A program made the position numbers and the translations under genes. The notes under the pieces are model-generated. The model saw only the letters and a list, made by a program, of their open reading frames with translations, searched no databases and was not told the origin of the DNA. Of a DNA stretch of 64,000 bases, positions 45,774 to 54,993 are shown one piece after another (the first letter of the stretch is position 1; every line of letters begins with the position of its first letter). Origin of the DNA: Streptomyces sp. NBC_00353 (GTDB lineage Bacteria > Actinomycetota > Actinomycetes > Streptomycetales > Streptomycetaceae); the NCBI RefSeq assembly GCF_036108815.1, contig NZ_CP107985.1:3906001-3970000 (forward strand), written 5' to 3'.

Positions 45774-46670
45774 ATGACGCCGATCACGGAGGTGGAGGGG
45801 CGGCGCCTGGCGCTCAGCAACCTCGACAAGGTGCTGTATCCGGCCACCGGGACCACCAAGGGCGAGGTGCTCCACTACTACGCGGTCACGGCGGCCGACG
45901 CCCTGCTCGCGCATCTGCACAACCGGCCGGTGTCCTTCCTGCGCTATCCGGACGGGCCGGACGGTCAACGCTTCTTCACCAAGAACCCGCCGCCCGGTAC
46001 CCCGTCCTGGGTACGGATCGCCGAGGTGCCGCGGCATGCGGCACAGCAGAACCGGCAGGTGGTCGTACAGGACCTGGCGTCGCTGATGTGGGCCGCAAAC
46101 CTGGTGGTGGAGTTCCATACGCCGCAGTGGCAGGCCGATGCTCCGGGGATCGCCGACCGGATGGTGTTCGACCTCGATCCCGGAGCTCCGGCGACCGTCG
46201 TGGAGTGCTGTCGGGTGGCGCTGTGGCTGCGTGAGCGGCTGGCGGCGGACGGGTTGCCCGCGTACGGGAAGACCTCGGGGTCGAAGGGGCTGCATCTCCT
46301 CGTACCGCTGGAGCCGGTTCCCGCCGATCGGGTGTCGGCGTACGCGAAACGGCTGGCGATGGAGGCGGAGCGGGATCTTCCGGACCTGGTGGTGCACCGG
46401 ATGACGCGGGCGCTGCGGCCGGGGAAGGTGTTCGTCGACTTCAGTCAGAACGCGGCGGCGAAGACCACCGCCACGCCGTACACCCTGCGCGCCGGGGCCG
46501 AGCCGACCGTCTCCGCGCCCGTCACCTGGGCGGAGATCGAGGACTGCCGGACCCCCGCCGAGCTGGTATTTCTGGCCGCCGACATGGCCGGGCGGCTGGA
46601 GCGGTACGGGGATCTGCTCGGCCCGCTGCTCGATCCGGACCGGGCCCGGCCGCTGCCTGCCGCTCCCTGA
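45774..46670 (+). CDS. LigD-type polymerase/primase domain protein (NHEJ)
   Basis: 298 residues, a stand-alone archaeo-eukaryotic primase-type polymerase as found in LigD, with no ligase or phosphoesterase domain. The catalytic Asp pair lies in MVFDLDPG, the substrate motif is KTSGSKGLHLLVPL, and RPGKVFVDFSQNAAAKTT is conserved. It fills gaps with ribonucleotides at Ku-bound ends. In streptomycetes the ATP-dependent ligase is encoded separately. Head-to-head with ku. Confidence 0.94.
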   Translation: MTPITEVEGRRLALSNLDKVLYPATGTTKGEVLHYYAVTAADALLAHLHNRPVSFLRYPDGPDGQRFFTKNPPPGTPSWVRIAEVPRHAAQQNRQVVVQDLASLMWAANLVVEFHTPQWQADAPGIADRMVFDLDPGAPATVVECCRVALWLRERLAADGLPAYGKTSGSKGLHLLVPLEPVPADRVSAYAKRLAMEAERDLPDLVVHRMTRALRPGKVFVDFSQNAAAKTTATPYTLRAGAEPTVSAPVTWAEIEDCRTPAELVFLAADMAGRLERYGDLLGPLLDPDRARPLPAAP

Positions 46671-46820
46671 GCCGAGTCCGTCGGGGCCTGTTCAGGACCA
46701 TGCCGCCTGCCCTTGGCGGCCGTGCGGGCAAAAGGCTGCATGTGGCGGGTGGATTGTCCGGGCCGTGGTGCACACTCTGCGCAGACACTGCTTCGTGAGG
46801 TCGCGTGGGGAGGCGATGGC

Positions 46821-48995
46821 GTGTTCGCAGGGATCGACGAGGTCGACTGGGCCTCGATGGAGCATGCGTACGGGCCTGCCGATGATGTGCCCGGGCTGCT
46901 GCGGGGGCTGGCGTCCGCCGATGCGGCGGAGCGCGAGGGAGCGCTGGACGGCATGTACGGGGCCGTGCACCACCAGGGCGATGTGTACGCCTGCACGCTT
47001 GCCTGCATTCCGTTTCTCTTCGAGCTGGTCGCGGATCCAGGGATCCAGGACCGGGGCAGCATCGTCGAGCTGCTCACCAGCATCGGTGGCATCGATCTGG
47101 ACGAGGACGACGAGGAAGAGCTCGACGAGGAGGAGATCGAGGGCGCGGCGAACTACGCGATGGCGGCCACCGCCGTCACCGCGGGCGCCGGGGTGTTCTT
47201 CGAGCTGGTCTCCGACGAGGACCCGGGGGTGCGGCTCGCCGCACCGCTGGCGCTCGCCACACTGCACGGCCACCCGGTGCGGGTCCTCGCCCTGCTGCGG
47301 GAGCGGCTGCCGGTGGAGCCGGACGAGGAGGTGCGGCTCGCGCTCGTGGAGGCCGCCGGGCGCGTCGCGCTGCGGCACCGCCCGCTGGCCGGGCAGGCGG
47401 CTGACTGGCTGAGCCGGCTCGCCGCGGAGTCGTACGCCCCGGGACTGCGGCTGGCCGCCCTCGCCCAGCTGGCCCGGTGTGCGCCGGAAGCACTGCCGGG
47501 TGATGTCGTACGGGTGGTGGCGGGACTGCTGCGCCGGCTGCGCGCGACACCGGCGGGCGCAGCCGACGGGGAGGACGGGACCAACGGGGCGGACGAGGCG
47601 GATCCGGTGGTCATCGCCGGGCCGGGCGACGATCCGGGTCCGGCCGCCGATGCCGCCGAGGAGCGAGGCGCGCCGGTGACCCTGGTGGGGCAGTTGCGGG
47701 CGCTGTCCGCCGCCGAGTCCGCAGGGCGTACCGCCCCCTGGACGGCCGATCTGCTGCGGACACTGCACGTCGGGCTCGACGACCGGGTCGCGGACCGGAC
47801 GGCGCTGCTGACCGATCAGCTGCGCAGCCCCGACCTCCGGCAGCGGATCGACGCCGTGCGGATGAGCGCCGGGCTGATACGGGCCTGGCGGGGCTCGTAC
47901 GAGGAGCTGGTCCGGCTCGTGGGCGAACAGCTCGCCTCCCCGGAGCCGAAACTGGCCGAGGCCGCCTCGCATGTACTGGAAGAGCTCTTCGGGCTCGCCG
48001 CACCGGCCGCGGACGCGCTGGCGGCGCGGGTGGCGGCGGACCCCGGGACCTGGGTGAAGGAGTGGGCGAGCGGACCGCCGGGGCTCGGCAGCGCGGTCAA
48101 GGCGCTGGCCCGGCTGGGTGACGCCCGGGCCCTGCCCGCGCTGGCCGCCGCCCTGGAGCGTCCCGAGGTGCCGCACGACGTGGGTTTCGCCATCGGGTAT
48201 CTGGGGGCGGCTGCGGCACCGCTGGCCGGGGTGCTGCGCCGCAGGCTCGGCGAGGTCGCTCTCGACGAGGGGGCGTACGACCGGGCGAATCCGCTGCTCT
48301 GCGGGCTGACCGCGCTGCGGGCGGGCGAGGCTGCGCCGGAGGTGCTGCGGGTGCTGCGCGGTGCGCCGGAGTATCGCGGGGAGTGGTTGCGGACGTCGGC
48401 GCTGCGGGCGCTCGGCTCGTTCGGTCCCGCAGCGCACTGCGCCGTACCGGAGTTGCGGGCGCTGATACGCCGCCCCGGGACCGCGGCGGCGACGGAGGCG
48501 GCTCAGGCGCTGTGGGCGGTCGACGGGGACGCGGAGGCCGTGCTGCCGGTGCTGATCGAGGGGCTTCGGGCCGAGCATGCGCACGAGCGGAGGTCGGCGG
48601 TGACCGCGCTGGGCGGGCTGGGGACCCGGGCGGAAGCGGCAGCGCCACGGCTGCGGGCACTGCTGTCGCACGACGAGCTGTGGCTGCGGGTGGACGCGGC
48701 GATCGCGTTGTGGGAGGTGTCCGGCCGGGCCGAGGAGTCCGTGCCGGTCATGCTGGCTGCCTGGGAGAAGAATCGTCATGTCAGGGTCCGGGTGGCCGAA
48801 TGCCTGGCGCGGATGGGTGCTGCTGGTGCAGGGTCGGATGCGGCACACGTGCTGCGTGCCGAACTCGCCTCCGTGCGCCGTCACAACGCGATGGACGGCG
48901 GGTACGGCAGCCACGACACATACGAGGACGAAAAGCTGCTGGTGCTCTGCCGGCAAGCGCTTCCGGGGAACACGGGGAAAGGGCCCACAACGTGA
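46821..48995 (+). CDS. HEAT-repeat protein
   Basis: 724 residues from GTG (VFAGIDEVDWASMEHAYG), with GGGGAGG seven bases upstream. It is almost entirely alpha-helical HEAT/PBS-lyase-type repeats (SDEDPGVRLAAPLALATLHG, LGSFGPAAHCAVPELRALIR). One very acidic stretch near residue 100 (DEDDEEELDEEEIEG) and a Gly/Asp-rich linker near 260 interrupt the array. A scaffold role is likely. Its stop overlaps the start of the zinc-ribbon gene (GTGA), so the two are translated together. Confidence 0.8.
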   Translation: MFAGIDEVDWASMEHAYGPADDVPGLLRGLASADAAEREGALDGMYGAVHHQGDVYACTLACIPFLFELVADPGIQDRGSIVELLTSIGGIDLDEDDEEELDEEEIEGAANYAMAATAVTAGAGVFFELVSDEDPGVRLAAPLALATLHGHPVRVLALLRERLPVEPDEEVRLALVEAAGRVALRHRPLAGQAADWLSRLAAESYAPGLRLAALAQLARCAPEALPGDVVRVVAGLLRRLRATPAGAADGEDGTNGADEADPVVIAGPGDDPGPAADAAEERGAPVTLVGQLRALSAAESAGRTAPWTADLLRTLHVGLDDRVADRTALLTDQLRSPDLRQRIDAVRMSAGLIRAWRGSYEELVRLVGEQLASPEPKLAEAASHVLEELFGLAAPAADALAARVAADPGTWVKEWASGPPGLGSAVKALARLGDARALPALAAALERPEVPHDVGFAIGYLGAAAAPLAGVLRRRLGEVALDEGAYDRANPLLCGLTALRAGEAAPEVLRVLRGAPEYRGEWLRTSALRALGSFGPAAHCAVPELRALIRRPGTAAATEAAQALWAVDGDAEAVLPVLIEGLRAEHAHERRSAVTALGGLGTRAEAAAPRLRALLSHDELWLRVDAAIALWEVSGRAEESVPVMLAAWEKNRHVRVRVAECLARMGAAGAGSDAAHVLRAELASVRRHNAMDGGYGSHDTYEDEKLLVLCRQALPGNTGKGPTT

Positions 48996-49306
48996 TCATC
49001 TTTGGTACGCGAGGCTATCTCTATCAACTGGCCGTTCTGACGCTGGTCTGCGGCTGGTGCGGCAACCCGGCCGCGCACACGCTGCGCAAGCGGGTCACGA
49101 AGTTCACGCTGTTCTTCGTGCCGCTGTTCCCGTTCTCGACCAAGTACGCGACGCAGTGCACGTTCTGCGGCGGGGAGCAGAAGATCCCGAAGGAGCAGGC
49201 CGAGCAGCTGCTGGCGCAGCACGTGGCGGCGCAGGACGGCAACCCGTTCGGGCAGGCGCAGCAGCCGGGGTACGCGCAGGACGGGCAGAACCCCTACCAG
49301 CACTGA
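48992..49306 (+). CDS. Small zinc-ribbon membrane-associated protein
   Basis: 104 residues from GTG (VIIFGTRGYLYQLAVLTLVC). Two CxxC pairs (CGWCGN, CTFCGGE) around a hydrophobic stretch (KFTLFFVPLFPFSTKY) suggest a zinc ribbon with membrane contact. The tail is Gln/Gly-rich. Translationally coupled to the HEAT-repeat gene. Confidence 0.8.
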   Translation: MIIFGTRGYLYQLAVLTLVCGWCGNPAAHTLRKRVTKFTLFFVPLFPFSTKYATQCTFCGGEQKIPKEQAEQLLAQHVAAQDGNPFGQAQQPGYAQDGQNPYQH

Positions 49307-49419
49307 ACAACCGCCTCTTCACCGGCAGCAAGAAGACATAAAGGACTTCCTTCCGAATAAGGTCGACGGATCACGGGTCTGCGGACTCATGGACCGGACG
49401 ACCGGGAAGGGAGCGAGCG

Positions 49420-50184
49420 ATGCGCCCGCACCGCCGGGTGACGCGCCGCGCGACGGCGGCCCTCGTGGCCGCCGTCGGCGCCGCACTGCTGGCCGGCTGC
49501 GGCACCGACGGCGGCCGGCTGCAGAGCGCCGGACCGGCCCCGACCGCCATCGGGCCCGCCCGGCTCTGGCCCCAACTGCCACCCGCCTCCGCCGCTCCGT
49601 ACGACTACGGCGAGGGCGCGACGGCGCGCATCCCCGGAATCACGGTCCCGCACGACGATGTGCGTGCGCTGGACCCGGTCGCCGTGGTGCAGGCCGACCT
49701 GAAGGCCACCACCAGCCGGTCCAGCGGTTCGGACGAACTCCCCGCCGACACGGTCCGGAGGATCACCGCGTGCCGCACCGCGCCCGCCGCCTGCCCGGTC
49801 CTGCAGCCGTACTACCGCGATCTGACGGGCGCGGGCAGGGACGACATGGTGCTCGGCGTGCGGCGCAGCGACGGGCGGCTCTCCGTCCGGGTCTACATGG
49901 CACACGCGGGCGCGCTGACCCGGATCATGGCCGTCTCGGACGCCGTGATCAGCGTGGAGCTGGCCGGCCGGGATGTGATCATGCGGGTGCCGTCGGCGAT
50001 CACCGGGTACGAGTACCGGACGGTCTGGTCCTGGGACGACCAACAGCACGCGATGCTGCCGACGCAGGACGAGATCCTGCGGAAGCCCCCGGAGGCGGAA
50101 TCCAGCGGCCGGCCGAGCGCGGAGCCCAGTCCTGCGCCGACCGTGACGTCGCCGTCGCCCGCCGTCTCCGAGGGGCGCCGATGA
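49420..50184 (+). CDS. Lipoprotein, likely sensor partner of the adjacent histidine kinase
   Basis: 254 residues. Signal peptide with lipobox LLAGC (Cys27), so exported and lipidated. The mature part has no recognised fold; it contains a Cys pair (ITACRTAPAACPV). The C-terminus is Pro/Ser-rich. The stop overlaps the kinase start (ATGA), and the layout recalls CseA-CseC, where a lipoprotein tunes a cell-envelope kinase. Functional link inferred from position. Confidence 0.8.
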   Translation: MRPHRRVTRRATAALVAAVGAALLAGCGTDGGRLQSAGPAPTAIGPARLWPQLPPASAAPYDYGEGATARIPGITVPHDDVRALDPVAVVQADLKATTSRSSGSDELPADTVRRITACRTAPAACPVLQPYYRDLTGAGRDDMVLGVRRSDGRLSVRVYMAHAGALTRIMAVSDAVISVELAGRDVIMRVPSAITGYEYRTVWSWDDQQHAMLPTQDEILRKPPEAESSGRPSAEPSPAPTVTSPSPAVSEGRR

Positions 50185-51554
50185 GGCGACGGAGACTGCG
50201 TACGCCCGCCTGGACCGCGACGCTCACCTGGAAGGCCGCGGTGTTCATCACCGTGATGTGCTGCGCCCTCGCCGCACTGCTCGGCGTACTGGTGCACACC
50301 GCGGTGACCCGGGAGACCGTCAGCGAGGCCCGCGACAAGGCGCTCGCCCGGCTGGCGGACGCGACCAGGGCGTACGAGGCGGGCGAAGCGCTCCCGCCGG
50401 ATTCCGGTATCGACCCGGCCGGACTGCCCGCCTCCCTGCGCGACCTGGCCGTGAGTGGGCGTCGGGGCACCGTCGTCGCCGACGCCCACGGCCGGGCGGC
50501 CATGTGGGCCGCCGGCCCGGCCGACGGCCGCGCGCTCGCCACCGAGATCGACTACAGCATGAGCGCCCACACCATCGACCGCCTCGACCGGGCGATCGTC
50601 GGCTCCTCGCTGCTGGCGATCGCCGTGACGCTGCTGGTCGGCGCCTTCGCCGTCACCAGGGTCACCCGGCGGCTGCACCAGACCGCCCGGGTGGCCCGCC
50701 GGATCAGTGCGGGCGATCTCGACGCCCGCGTCGACGACCCCTGTACGGCGGACCCTGCGCGCCCGCAGGACGAGGTGGCGATCGTCGCCGGCGCACTGGA
50801 CACGATGGCGTCCACGCTCCAGCGCAAACTGCTGGCCGAACAGCGCTTCACCGCCGATGTGGCGCACGAGCTGCGCACCCCGCTGACCGGTCTCTCGGCC
50901 GCCGCCGAGCTGCTGCCGGCCGGCCGGCCGGCCGAGCTGGTGCAGGACCGGGTCCGCACCATGCGGGCGCTGACGGAGGATCTGCTGGAGATCTCCCGGC
51001 TGGACGCACGTACCGAGGAGGTCGATCTCGCCGTGCACGAACTGGCGCCGCTGGCCGAACGGGTGGTGCGCGCGTCGGGGACGGCGACCGAGATCCGCGT
51101 CGTGGGAGCGGAAGCCGCCGGCGGGGTGCGGAACGTGCAGGTCGAGACGGACAAGCGGCGGCTCGAACGGGTCCTCGGCAATCTGATCTCCAACGCGCAC
51201 AAGCACGGCCGCCCGCCGGTGGTCCTGACGGTCGACGGGCCGGTGGTGACCGTACGCGACCACGGCCCGGGCTTCCCGGACTATCTGCTGACCGGCGGTC
51301 CGCAGCGGTTCCGGACCGAGGGCGGCGGCAAGGGCCACGGGCTCGGACTGACCATCGCCGCCGGACAGTCGGCCGTCATCGGCGCCGAACTCGTCCTCGG
51401 CAATGCGGAGGACGGCGGGGCGGAGGCGCGTCTGACGCTCCCGGAGTACGTGCAGTTCGACGAAGACGAACCGGCCGGCCAGAACGGCGACGACGACGGC
51501 ACCCGGTCCGGCGGCGACAGGCCGACCGGCGACGGCCAGGCCGAAGCGACATAA
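50181..51554 (+). CDS. Sensor histidine kinase without an adjacent response regulator
   Basis: 457 residues. Two membrane helices (about 17-37 and 137-157) flank an extracellular sensor of about 100 residues. Then follow HAMP, a HisKA domain with the phospho-His in FTADVAHELRTPLTGL, and the ATPase with N-box NLISNAHKHG, G1 VRDHGPGFPD and G2 GKGHGLGLTIA. The tail is acidic. It is an orphan kinase: the neighbours are a lipoprotein upstream and RodA/PBP downstream. That context suggests a cell-wall signal. Confidence 0.92.
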   Translation: MRRRRLRTPAWTATLTWKAAVFITVMCCALAALLGVLVHTAVTRETVSEARDKALARLADATRAYEAGEALPPDSGIDPAGLPASLRDLAVSGRRGTVVADAHGRAAMWAAGPADGRALATEIDYSMSAHTIDRLDRAIVGSSLLAIAVTLLVGAFAVTRVTRRLHQTARVARRISAGDLDARVDDPCTADPARPQDEVAIVAGALDTMASTLQRKLLAEQRFTADVAHELRTPLTGLSAAAELLPAGRPAELVQDRVRTMRALTEDLLEISRLDARTEEVDLAVHELAPLAERVVRASGTATEIRVVGAEAAGGVRNVQVETDKRRLERVLGNLISNAHKHGRPPVVLTVDGPVVTVRDHGPGFPDYLLTGGPQRFRTEGGGKGHGLGLTIAAGQSAVIGAELVLGNAEDGGAEARLTLPEYVQFDEDEPAGQNGDDDGTRSGGDRPTGDGQAEAT

Positions 51555-51590
51555 GGGAAATAAGGTCCACCTCTTGCTACGTTGCGGGGC

Positions 51591-52970
51591 ATGACCGCAA
51601 CGAGGCCGGACGCACCCCCGCCCGAGCTACGCCTGCCCAAGCGGCGCGGAGTGGAACTCTCGCTCCTCATCGGGGCCGTCCTCATCTCCGTCTACGGCTA
51701 CGCCGCCGTCGGTCTCGCGCGCAACGACGCGGTCCCGCCCGATGTCGCCGGTTACGGCGCCGGCCTGGGACTGCTCGCCCTCCTCGCCCATCTCGCCGTC
51801 CGCTTCCGTGCCCCGTTCGCCGATCCGCTGCTGCTCCCCATCGCCGTCCTGCTCAACGGTCTCGGCCTGGTGCTGATCTACCGGCTCGATCTGGAGACGC
51901 CCAAGGACCAGGCCGCACCCACCCAGCTGATCTGGTCGACGCTCGGTGTCGCGCTCTTCACCGTGGTCGTCGTCTTCCTCCGCGACTACCGGGTGCTGCA
52001 GCGGTACGCGTACCTCTCCGTCGCCACCGCCCTCGTCCTGATGATCGTGCCGATCTTCTTCCCCGCCGTGAACGGCGCCAAGATCTGGATCCGGGTCGGC
52101 GGATTCTCCTTCCAGCCCGGCGAGTTCGCCAAGATTCTGCTCGCCGTCTTCTTCGCGGCGTATCTCGCCGCGAACCGCAATGCCCTCGCCTACACCGGCC
52201 GCAAGATCTGGCGGCTCCAGCTCCCCACCGGCCGCGTGCTCGGCCCGATCGTGGCGATCTGGCTGCTCAGCGTCTGCGTGCTGGTCCTCGAACGCGATCT
52301 GGGCACCTCGCTCCTCTTCTTCGGCCTCTTCGTGATCATGCTGTACGTGGCGACCGGCCGGACCGGCTGGATCGCGGTGGGACTGCTGCTCGCCGCCGTC
52401 GGCGCCTTCGTCGTCGGCTCCTTCGAACCGCATGTGCACAGCCGGGTGGAGGACTGGCTCGATCCGTTCGCCACCATCGCCGCGGGCCGCGGGCCCAGCC
52501 AGCTCGCCCAGTCGCTGTTCGCGTTCGCCGCGGGCGGGATGCTCGGCGCCGGGCTCGGTCTGGGCCACTCCATCCTCATCGGCTTCGCCGCCAAGTCCGA
52601 CTTCATCCTGGCCACAGCGGGCGAGGAGCTCGGGCTGTCCGGGCTGACCGCGGTCTTCCTGCTGTACGCACTGCTGGTCGCCCGCGGCTACCGGGCCGGC
52701 CTCGCCCTGCGCGACCCCTTCGGACGGCTGCTGTCGATCGGGCTCGCCTCGATCCTGGCGCTCCAGGTGTTCGTGATCGCGGGGGGCGTGATGGGGCTGA
52801 TCCCACTGACGGGCATGGCGATGCCGTTCCTCGCCCAGGGCGGTTCGTCCGTCGTCACCAACTGGATCATCGTGGCGCTGCTCATCCGCGTCAGCGACGT
52901 CGCCCGCAGGCCCCACCCCGACCAGGTGGAGACCGGGGTCGTCGCACCGATCGCGGAGGACCAGTCGTGA
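51591..52970 (+). CDS. FtsW/RodA/SpoVE family SEDS glycosyltransferase
   Basis: 459 residues, about ten to twelve membrane helices. SEDS proteins polymerise lipid II into glycan strands. Typical motifs: NGAKIWIRVGGFSFQPGEFA, LERDLGTSLLFFGLF, and the late VIAGGVMGLIPLTGMAMPFL followed by the segment AQGGSSVV. Its stop overlaps the PBP start (GTGA), the classical SEDS/class-B-PBP pair. Paralogue status (RodA or a sporulation form) cannot be settled by eye. Confidence 0.94.
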   Translation: MTATRPDAPPPELRLPKRRGVELSLLIGAVLISVYGYAAVGLARNDAVPPDVAGYGAGLGLLALLAHLAVRFRAPFADPLLLPIAVLLNGLGLVLIYRLDLETPKDQAAPTQLIWSTLGVALFTVVVVFLRDYRVLQRYAYLSVATALVLMIVPIFFPAVNGAKIWIRVGGFSFQPGEFAKILLAVFFAAYLAANRNALAYTGRKIWRLQLPTGRVLGPIVAIWLLSVCVLVLERDLGTSLLFFGLFVIMLYVATGRTGWIAVGLLLAAVGAFVVGSFEPHVHSRVEDWLDPFATIAAGRGPSQLAQSLFAFAAGGMLGAGLGLGHSILIGFAAKSDFILATAGEELGLSGLTAVFLLYALLVARGYRAGLALRDPFGRLLSIGLASILALQVFVIAGGVMGLIPLTGMAMPFLAQGGSSVVTNWIIVALLIRVSDVARRPHPDQVETGVVAPIAEDQS

Positions 52971-54424
52971 TCCGCTACATCCGGCGGGCCGCCGCGTTCT
53001 GTCTGCTGCTGCTCATGGCGCTCCTGCTGAACGCCGCCCGCATCCAGGTCTTCCAGGCCGACGAACTGAACGACAACCCCGCCAACCGCCGCCGGACGAT
53101 CGTCCGTTACGACCAGCCGCGCGGCGACATCATGGTCGGCAAGAGGTCCGTCACCGGTTCCCGGAACACCGGCGAGCAGCTCAGCTACGAGCGTACGTAC
53201 ACCAACGGCCCCTTGTACGCGCCGGTGACCGGCTACGCCTCGCAGACGTACGGCACGACGCTGATCGAGAACGCCGAGGACGGCATCCTCTCCGGCACCG
53301 ACCCGATGCTCGCCCCGGTCCCCCTGTGGAACGAGATCACTCGCAGCCAGCAGCCCGCCGGCAACGTCGTCACCACCATCAAGGACTCGATGCAGCGCGC
53401 CGCGTACGACGGGCTGGGCAGCCGGCGGGGCGCGGTCGCCGCTCTCGAGCCGTCGACCGGCAAGATCCTGGCGCTGGTCTCGACCCCCTCGTACGATCCG
53501 GGACGGCTCTCCGGCACGGGTTCGTCGGTCACCGACGCCTGGCGGCAGCTCAACGCGGCGAAGAGCCAGCCGATGCTGAACCGGGCGATCCGGCAGACCT
53601 ACCCACCGGGTTCCACCTTCAAGATCGTGACGGCGGCGGCCGCGCTCGACGCGGACGTGGTCACGGACCCGGACGCCCGCACCGACACCCCGTCCCCCTA
53701 TGTGCTGCCCGGGACCAGCACCACGCTCCCCAACGAGGCGAGCGGCTGTGAGGAGGCGTCGCTCGCCGAGGCGATCCGGGTGTCGTGCAACACCGTGATG
53801 GCCCATCTCGGGGTGCAGGTGGGGCTGGACGGGATGGTGGAAGCGGTACGGAAGTTCGGCTTCAACGACACCGGACTGAAGATCCCGTCCGGGGTGGCGA
53901 AGAGCAACTTCGACACCGATATGAGCGACGACCAGCTGGCCCTGTCGTCGATCGGGCAGTACGACACGACGGCGACTCCCCTGCAGATGGCGATGGTGGC
54001 GTCGGCCGTGGCGAACGGCGGCGAGCTCAAGTACCCGTATCTGGTGGACCGTACGACCACCAAGGGCGGCACCACCGTCCGTCAGAACAACACGCGCTCG
54101 TACCACCAGGCGATGAGTCCGCGTACGGCGACGCAGCTGCAGCGGATGATGGTCGACGTCGTGGAGCAGGGCACCGGGTCCAACGGTGCGATCTACGGGG
54201 TGACGGTGGGCGGCAAGACCGGCACGGCGCAGCACGGCATCGACAACACGGGCATGCCGTACGCCTGGTTCATCTCCTGGGCCGAGTTCCCGGACTCGGG
54301 GCAGCCGGCCGTCGCGGTCGCGGTCGTCGTCGAGGACGCCGCCGCGAAGCGGGCGGACATCAGCGGGGGCGGCAGCGCGGCGCCGATCGCCAGGTCCGTC
54401 ATGGAGGCGGCACTGCGGGGCTGA
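52967..54424 (+). CDS. Class B penicillin-binding protein
   Basis: 485 residues from GTG (VIRYIRRAAAFCLLLLMALL). One membrane anchor is followed by a dimerisation domain and transpeptidase with SxxK (PPGSTFKIVT), SxN (RVSCNTVMAH) and KTG (GGKTGTAQ) motifs. The short N-terminal region is of the PbpA type seen in actinobacteria. Partner of the preceding SEDS gene with a 4-base overlap. Confidence 0.95.
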   Translation: MIRYIRRAAAFCLLLLMALLLNAARIQVFQADELNDNPANRRRTIVRYDQPRGDIMVGKRSVTGSRNTGEQLSYERTYTNGPLYAPVTGYASQTYGTTLIENAEDGILSGTDPMLAPVPLWNEITRSQQPAGNVVTTIKDSMQRAAYDGLGSRRGAVAALEPSTGKILALVSTPSYDPGRLSGTGSSVTDAWRQLNAAKSQPMLNRAIRQTYPPGSTFKIVTAAAALDADVVTDPDARTDTPSPYVLPGTSTTLPNEASGCEEASLAEAIRVSCNTVMAHLGVQVGLDGMVEAVRKFGFNDTGLKIPSGVAKSNFDTDMSDDQLALSSIGQYDTTATPLQMAMVASAVANGGELKYPYLVDRTTTKGGTTVRQNNTRSYHQAMSPRTATQLQRMMVDVVEQGTGSNGAIYGVTVGGKTGTAQHGIDNTGMPYAWFISWAEFPDSGQPAVAVAVVVEDAAAKRADISGGGSAAPIARSVMEAALRG

Positions 54425-54501
54425 CGGCACGGGTCGCACGGTTCGGATCCGGGGTCGTCCCGCGGCGCGGAACGGTCCGTGCGACGCGGAGCACCCTGAC
54501 T

Positions 54502-54513
54502 TACTGTGCGGTC
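54502..54513 (+). promoter_or_regulatory. -10 element for a leaderless transcript
   Basis: TACTGT is followed by six bases and then the ATG of the DUF3291 gene, which has no ribosome site. This is the spacing for transcription starting at the A of the start codon. Confidence 0.55.
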
Positions 54514-54993
54514 ATGACATCCCTCGCGCCGCAGCCCGGCCACGAACTCGCCCAGGTGAACGTCGCCCGGCTCAGATTCCCGTTGGAATCCACCGAGTTG
54601 AAGGACTTCGTCGATGCTCTCGATCCGGTCAACGCGGTCGCCGACCGAGCAGTCGGCTTCATCTGGCGGCTCCGGAGCGAGACCGGGAACGCCACCGACG
54701 TACCGGTCTTCGGCGACTCCTGGCTGATCGTGAACATGTCGGTGTGGCGGGACACGGACGCGCTGACGGCCTTCATGTACCAGGGGCAGCACCGCGATCT
54801 CCTTGCCCGGCGCCGCGAGTGGTTCGAACGGGTGGCGGAGGCGATGACCGCGCTGTGGTGGGTGCCGGCGGGTGAGCGCCCGACGGTGCAGGACGCCGAG
54901 GAGCGTCTGCGCCATCTGCGTGAGCACGGTCCGACGGAGCGGGCGTTCACCCTGCGGACCGGCTTCCCGGCCCCGGCCGCCGCCGCGGGCTGA
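54514..54993 (+). CDS. DUF3291-type protein
   Basis: 159 residues, soluble, starting MTSLAPQPGHELAQVNVARL. The Trp-rich core (FIWRLRSETGN, VNMSVWRDTDAL, ALWWVPAG) matches the DUF3291 family, whose fold resembles ABM-type monooxygenases; biochemical role unknown. Confidence 0.82.
   Translation: MTSLAPQPGHELAQVNVARLRFPLESTELKDFVDALDPVNAVADRAVGFIWRLRSETGNATDVPVFGDSWLIVNMSVWRDTDALTAFMYQGQHRDLLARRREWFERVAEAMTALWWVPAGERPTVQDAEERLRHLREHGPTERAFTLRTGFPAPAAAAG

Noticed and set aside
50258..52966. Upstream part of a 1388-codon plus-strand frame joined to the PBP gene
   Set aside because: This part overlaps the kinase and SEDS genes in another frame and is low-complexity Arg/Gly/Pro. The true PBP gene starts at 52967.
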